NCBI GenBank assembly: GCA_900753165.1
Contig: CAADYC010000094.1
Coordinates: 1-10,613, forward strand
DNA: 10,613 bases
Direction: 5' to 3'
DNA from: Clostridia bacterium
GTDB taxonomy: Bacteria > Bacillota > Clostridia > TANB77 > CAG-508
The position numbers and the translations under genes are program-made. The notes beneath the pieces are model-generated. The model was not told the origin of the DNA and did not search any database. It was given only the letters and a program-made list of their open reading frames with translations. Of this stretch, positions 9,101 to 10,613 are shown in pieces. Position 1 is the stretch's first letter; each line of letters opens with the position of its first letter.

Positions 9101-10613
9101 GATTATCTTCTCTTTCTGTCCTCCATGATTTTAGTTCTACTGACATTTCAGCTGGTTTTACAACATTATTCATAGAATATTCAGCAATATTTTCCCCATT
9201 TATACTTACATATATATTACTATTTATTTGTTTTTCAGTACTACCCTCATTTAACTTAGATACTTTTACTTCATAATATAATTCTTTTTCTTCTCCTGCT
9301 TCTAAAGAAATTTTTTCATTATACTGCTCTTTTGTTTCATCTGTAACATATTTATATAAATCATAATAATCATCTGATTCTTTATAGTCAGAACCATTAT
9401 CTACAGTTGCAAATTTTGTTCCATCTGGAATATTCCCTATAATATCTATATTTTCTATTTTAGAATTAGTTTCATTTTTTAATTTTACACTATATTTTAT
9501 TATCTGATCTTCATAAACTTCGTCATTATTATTTAATTGTTTTGAACCCACCATAGCCTTTATATTTGAAGAAACACTATTATTTTGAGTCATAGTTTCA
9601 ACATAATTGCTATTTTCATCTATTTGTTCATATTGTTTTACATCCTCTACTTCTGTTTTATTAACAGATTCAATATTAATATTATACTCTTTTGATGTTT
9701 TTCCTTCATTTATATAATCTATTGATGATGAATTATCATTTGAGTATGTCAAGCTTACATTAGATTGACTTTCAATTGCATCTTTTTTTATTATTATTGA
9801 AGCAGGTATAATAATATTTGAACCTTCAACAATTGAATTCATATAATATTCATTTTGTTTTCCATCTAGTTCTAATCTTATTACCTTAAAATTATCTCTT
9901 TCTACAACACTTACATTTTTTACATTTAATCCATTTTCATATAATAAAGATACATCACCTAATACAACTTTATCTACTTCTTCTGGTAATTTTATTTCAA
10001 TAACAGGCTTATTAAATAAATCATATCTAGCTAAATTATTTAATAATACTACATTAAAATTAACCTCATTTGTAACATAATTTGTCCAATTTGTATTATC
10101 AATTTTTAAATCAGCCCTAGTCTCTGTCTCTTTTAATTGTAAATCATTTTTAGCATTATAACTATAAATAACTTCTTGATTATTTTTACATTTAACTTCT
10201 ACATTTGTTCTTACATAGTCAACATCTAAATTTAACATAGATGATTTTATTGACCTTACATTATTTATTGAAATTACTCCATTTTTTTCAGGTTTTGTAG
10301 TTCTTATTACGATTTTTCCAACTTCATTTTGATAATCAATTTGAACTGTTCCATCTTCTTGTGCTTCTGTTTCTTTATTAATTTCAAACAATATATTACT
10401 ATTACTGTCTTCTATTTGTAAATTTCCATCTTGTCCTAATAAATCTAAAACTTCATTTTTATTTATTTTTGTACTTTTATATATAACTTCATCTGTATCA
10501 AAAATCTCATTTTTTCTATTTATAAAACTTGTTGTATTTTCAAATGTAATTTCATCACCTATTTCTTTATAATCAAAATTTAATTTTAAATTTTCGTTAT
10601 AAGATGTATCATA
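3117..10613 (-). CDS. Giant multidomain LPXTG surface protein, 5'-partial (SdrD B-like/DUF11-like), apparent two-protein fusion
   Basis: 2498 codons are visible. The frame is open to the right edge; the in-frame TTG at 10391 has no ribosome-binding site and lies inside a continuous reading frame, so it is not the start. Counting from the edge codon, residues 349-764 hold three DUF11-like extracellular beta domains, followed by a Pro-Asp linker (about 764-784). An SdrD B-like domain (790-864, with DKNSDGQISGNEE resembling a calcium loop) and a stalk (to about 1089) follow. Next come a membrane helix (1094-1117), a short basic loop, and a signal-peptide-like segment (1129-1150, ending YTEAAL). 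A Cys/His-rich region (1175-1206), an internal LPGTG (1371-1375) and a SpaA/CnaB-like domain carrying an inserted CxHWN repeat (about 1381-1506) come next. Two more SdrD B-like domains (1570-1662, 2006-2104) each have a stalk. The protein ends in a sortase signal: LPSTG (2461-2465), a hydrophobic helix, and a basic tail. The likely role is a cell-wall-attached adhesin or structural protein; the ligand is unknown. Confidence 0.93.
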   Translation of the reverse strand, partial: YDTSYNENLKLNFDYKEIGDEITFENTTSFINRKNEIFDTDEVIYKSTKINKNEVLDLLGQDGNLQIEDSNSNILFEINKETEAQEDGTVQIDYQNEVGKIVIRTTKPEKNGVISINNVRSIKSSMLNLDVDYVRTNVEVKCKNNQEVIYSYNAKNDLQLKETETRADLKIDNTNWTNYVTNEVNFNVVLLNNLARYDLFNKPVIEIKLPEEVDKVVLGDVSLLYENGLNVKNVSVVERDNFKVIRLELDGKQNEYYMNSIVEGSNIIIPASIIIKKDAIESQSNVSLTYSNDNSSSIDYINEGKTSKEYNINIESVNKTEVEDVKQYEQIDENSNYVETMTQNNSVSSNIKAMVGSKQLNNNDEVYEDQIIKYSVKLKNETNSKIENIDIIGNIPDGTKFATVDNGSDYKESDDYYDLYKYVTDETKEQYNEKISLEAGEEKELYYEVKVSKLNEGSTEKQINSNIYVSINGENIAEYSMNNVVKPAEMSVELKSWRTEREDNLWVYDIYLYNNLNKDINNLNFEMQLPEQFKFTEVADDFPGKISENNGKLSITMDSLKANSRSDLLIFVKLNETNPNANQYHINNSVVVQGENTKVYYSNENRLTAYTSAIEVTQTSDREGEDVSYGSTIDYNFVIKNVSDENYFRNSVFVNLKDFLDENVEGISAKYETFDEDENGAFVLRTETCDFSEDIEDDENGEINADFDVDVEIPTGKSVNVWIKVQAGVVYEKTPISNKMDLTYDGKTKSSNIIKNNIVKVEDVVPTPDPDPNPDPTPDPEPGDDSNKTYNISGVAWIDKNSDGQISGNEEKYSNLKVKLFNAETGEIVKDKNNKNFEVETDNSGKYKFTNVSNGNYLVLFEYDNSQYSLSPYKATNVDERVNSKVIEKEVNIDGNISKVAISDILQVNSANIEYINIGLVPRQKFDFSLNKTINKVSMVYNGNTTEKVFDSNKLAKIEVPAKQISNTTIVVEYQIEVKNEGEIAGYVDEIIDYIPSELEFNIELNTNWFKTSDGNIKTSVLASKRIEPGETQSVKLYLTKNLTSNTLGTIKNGAEIAKSSNDKGTADVNSIAGNKNTDEDDYSEAQLIIAIKTGAITYTLIILGILLTLISLKILIDNKLINQKNIKLFMFAFLIVGIMSTFNYTEAALTRTEVQSKLEDKYKNVTYNLRYGDGKYVHHWNKHTYDQLYCSDGMALCGHEDHIYKFSGIKNFSSKKVSSKTTGSEATFEVLSGKPSITDLNDNYNKVGPYKVKYNGKLTVKTVYANSGQLSNYKIIDASGNVIKIQSQKEFYIRIPKSVTKIVKVDVVVKTDEALKVTEKYETKYTEIWKCSKLCVGKGGSPKATQVMNRDRKETTEKEIPKSSSKKGKLPGTGKVTTNGELTIKKVDSRDEEIPLENVGFTISTKIKVWKFRGTEIAHKSCEHWNSGYYSHAYDVYNGKHVSCTHWNPGYYSHDYDKWTKNIYEQVEKTMYLGSNNQWGDTPYTFFTDSEGIISISNISLPDPLYATNVETDGDSKTLEAEYVDNNATATEVINNYYGYECNTSSTTFNILRSSSETQVLTNEQKYVKLSGYVWEDGHSGKEDLRNDEYDEGEESGVNGITVYLKDKSGSIVKQTTSGTYNGYSEINGGQYVFKNVNLGELEKGNYHIEFEYDGFKYEDVEVNLYENNTSKAADTSTRDILNNKFTSVDGNGSQSLYVNGININYSNINNHVSSISSYSGMSVIASTDEAGYNIYDDFQPTMSEIRYINLGITEKEQTNYALTKDLYNVRVEVNGRSHVYRYGTTRYDEYGNPDFVNPAYSDVYVKFQKNNGTYTRAIYKADANYEQDNDSKNLKVYATYKIALKNQSNYLARINSIVDYCDNRFNLINAGTMIDDDVDKVSNDLSTPGGKMWYNQDYAKYIVNTNLLVYPEETEYLYLQFEVTNYNEPDGNWRKTLVSNENIALNNVAEINSYTTFKDYDTNSYLAVVDNYSVPGNAIPGRTDTYENDTDAACTFKLELGDQRSLKGKVFEDSTGKDNTTHTGDTRKGNGEYDTGETTVNDVTVRLIDTETNQIALLYDDNLKTFVNAETKTKGDGDFEFVGYIPGNYVVVYTWGDEHYKVQYYKGTIYDVNRTKGPYWYRGSEYSSDGVSRDDTISRDLRKSDALDDHQTRMAIDEQMAKIKNNTIENEINKLWHGGSESITIKTMDSTTPNMEMSVEYPTDVTDGTKKQEEFEIKNVDFGIVERAKQELELKKRVSGYKITLANGQTLVNATIDENGEITGTYPYTINQKPSQTYNGLIKTEMDNELIEGAKLEIEYTMTVKNISELDYTTWDYYDYGIIPSDDKLVTISVSELLDYVDGRLSVVDDKWNSTDKNHLKDVNASEKDSKDINELKPYITDKLTKPLTPKSPNNVNTVKLQTSKLLTSTDDNEFNNKSEITQVEKPDGPVRGIPVKVTWGSDTFFHFNTNDSQTITILPSTGANKNYATPIIIVVCIIVIFGVGIVLIKKFVIDK
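6245..6349 (-). repeat. Tandem 66-bp-period repeat encoding CxHWNxGYYSHxYD
   Basis: Two copies of the motif, CEHWNSGYYSHAYD and CTHWNPGYYSHDYD, begin 22 residues apart inside the SpaA-like domain of the surface protein. At DNA level 28 of 34 bases match between 6249-6282 and 6315-6348, so the duplication is fairly young. Each unit supplies Cys, two His and several aromatic residues. Confidence 0.85.
8256..8324 (-). repeat. Pro-Asp dipeptide linker coding repeat
   Basis: Short near-repeats of a GGATCTGG-like unit (as read on the plus strand) encode PTPDPDPNPDPTPDPEPGDD in the surface protein, between the third DUF11-like domain and the first SdrD B-like domain. Such Pro/Asp linkers are extended, flexible wall-spanning or spacer segments. 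The repeat is prone to slippage, so its length may vary between strains. The glycine/serine-rich plus-strand reading frame over this stretch is a shadow. Confidence 0.8.

Noticed and set aside
10389..10391. TTG as the start of the giant surface protein (2424 aa)
   Set aside because: There is no ribosome-binding site and the frame stays open for 74 more codons to the window edge.

Overview
The window is very AT-rich, and every gene in it lies on the minus strand. A clostridial-type (low-GC Bacillota) genome is indicated by three things: an SRP RNA gene directly upstream of dnaX (the Bacillus/Clostridium arrangement), Gram-positive surface-protein architecture with a C-terminal LPSTG sorting signal, and an intrinsic terminator with a T-tract. 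The species cannot be named from this sequence.

In transcription order (right to left) the layout is as follows. (1) A giant secreted or wall-anchored protein gene enters through the right edge. Its frame is open to the last base, so the 5' end and promoter are missing. 2498 codons are visible, ending in a sortase signal and a strong terminator. (2) A roughly 205-bp fold-back element (imperfect palindrome) lies in the otherwise empty gap. (3) tRNA-Arg(CCT) has its own promoter. (4) A gene for a 250-aa single-pass membrane protein of unknown function follows, with a TTG start. (5) A small-type SRP RNA (ffs) has a near-consensus promoter; the primary transcript should begin at the base of a 15-bp inverted repeat that encloses the RNA. 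(6) dnaX, the gamma/tau subunit of DNA polymerase III, comes last. The final 49 bases hold no gene.

Functionally this is a housekeeping block (tRNA, SRP RNA, clamp-loader subunit) beside an accessory surface-protein locus. No terminator is visible between the tRNA, the membrane-protein gene, ffs and dnaX, so read-through along that whole stretch is plausible. SRP RNA serves co-translational membrane targeting and so would handle proteins such as the two membrane or secreted products here, but that is a general role and not a specific link.

The most unusual items are the giant protein, which looks like two surface proteins joined in frame (a C-terminal membrane anchor followed directly by a signal-peptide-like segment), and the large fold-back element, which could be a MITE or a structured RNA.
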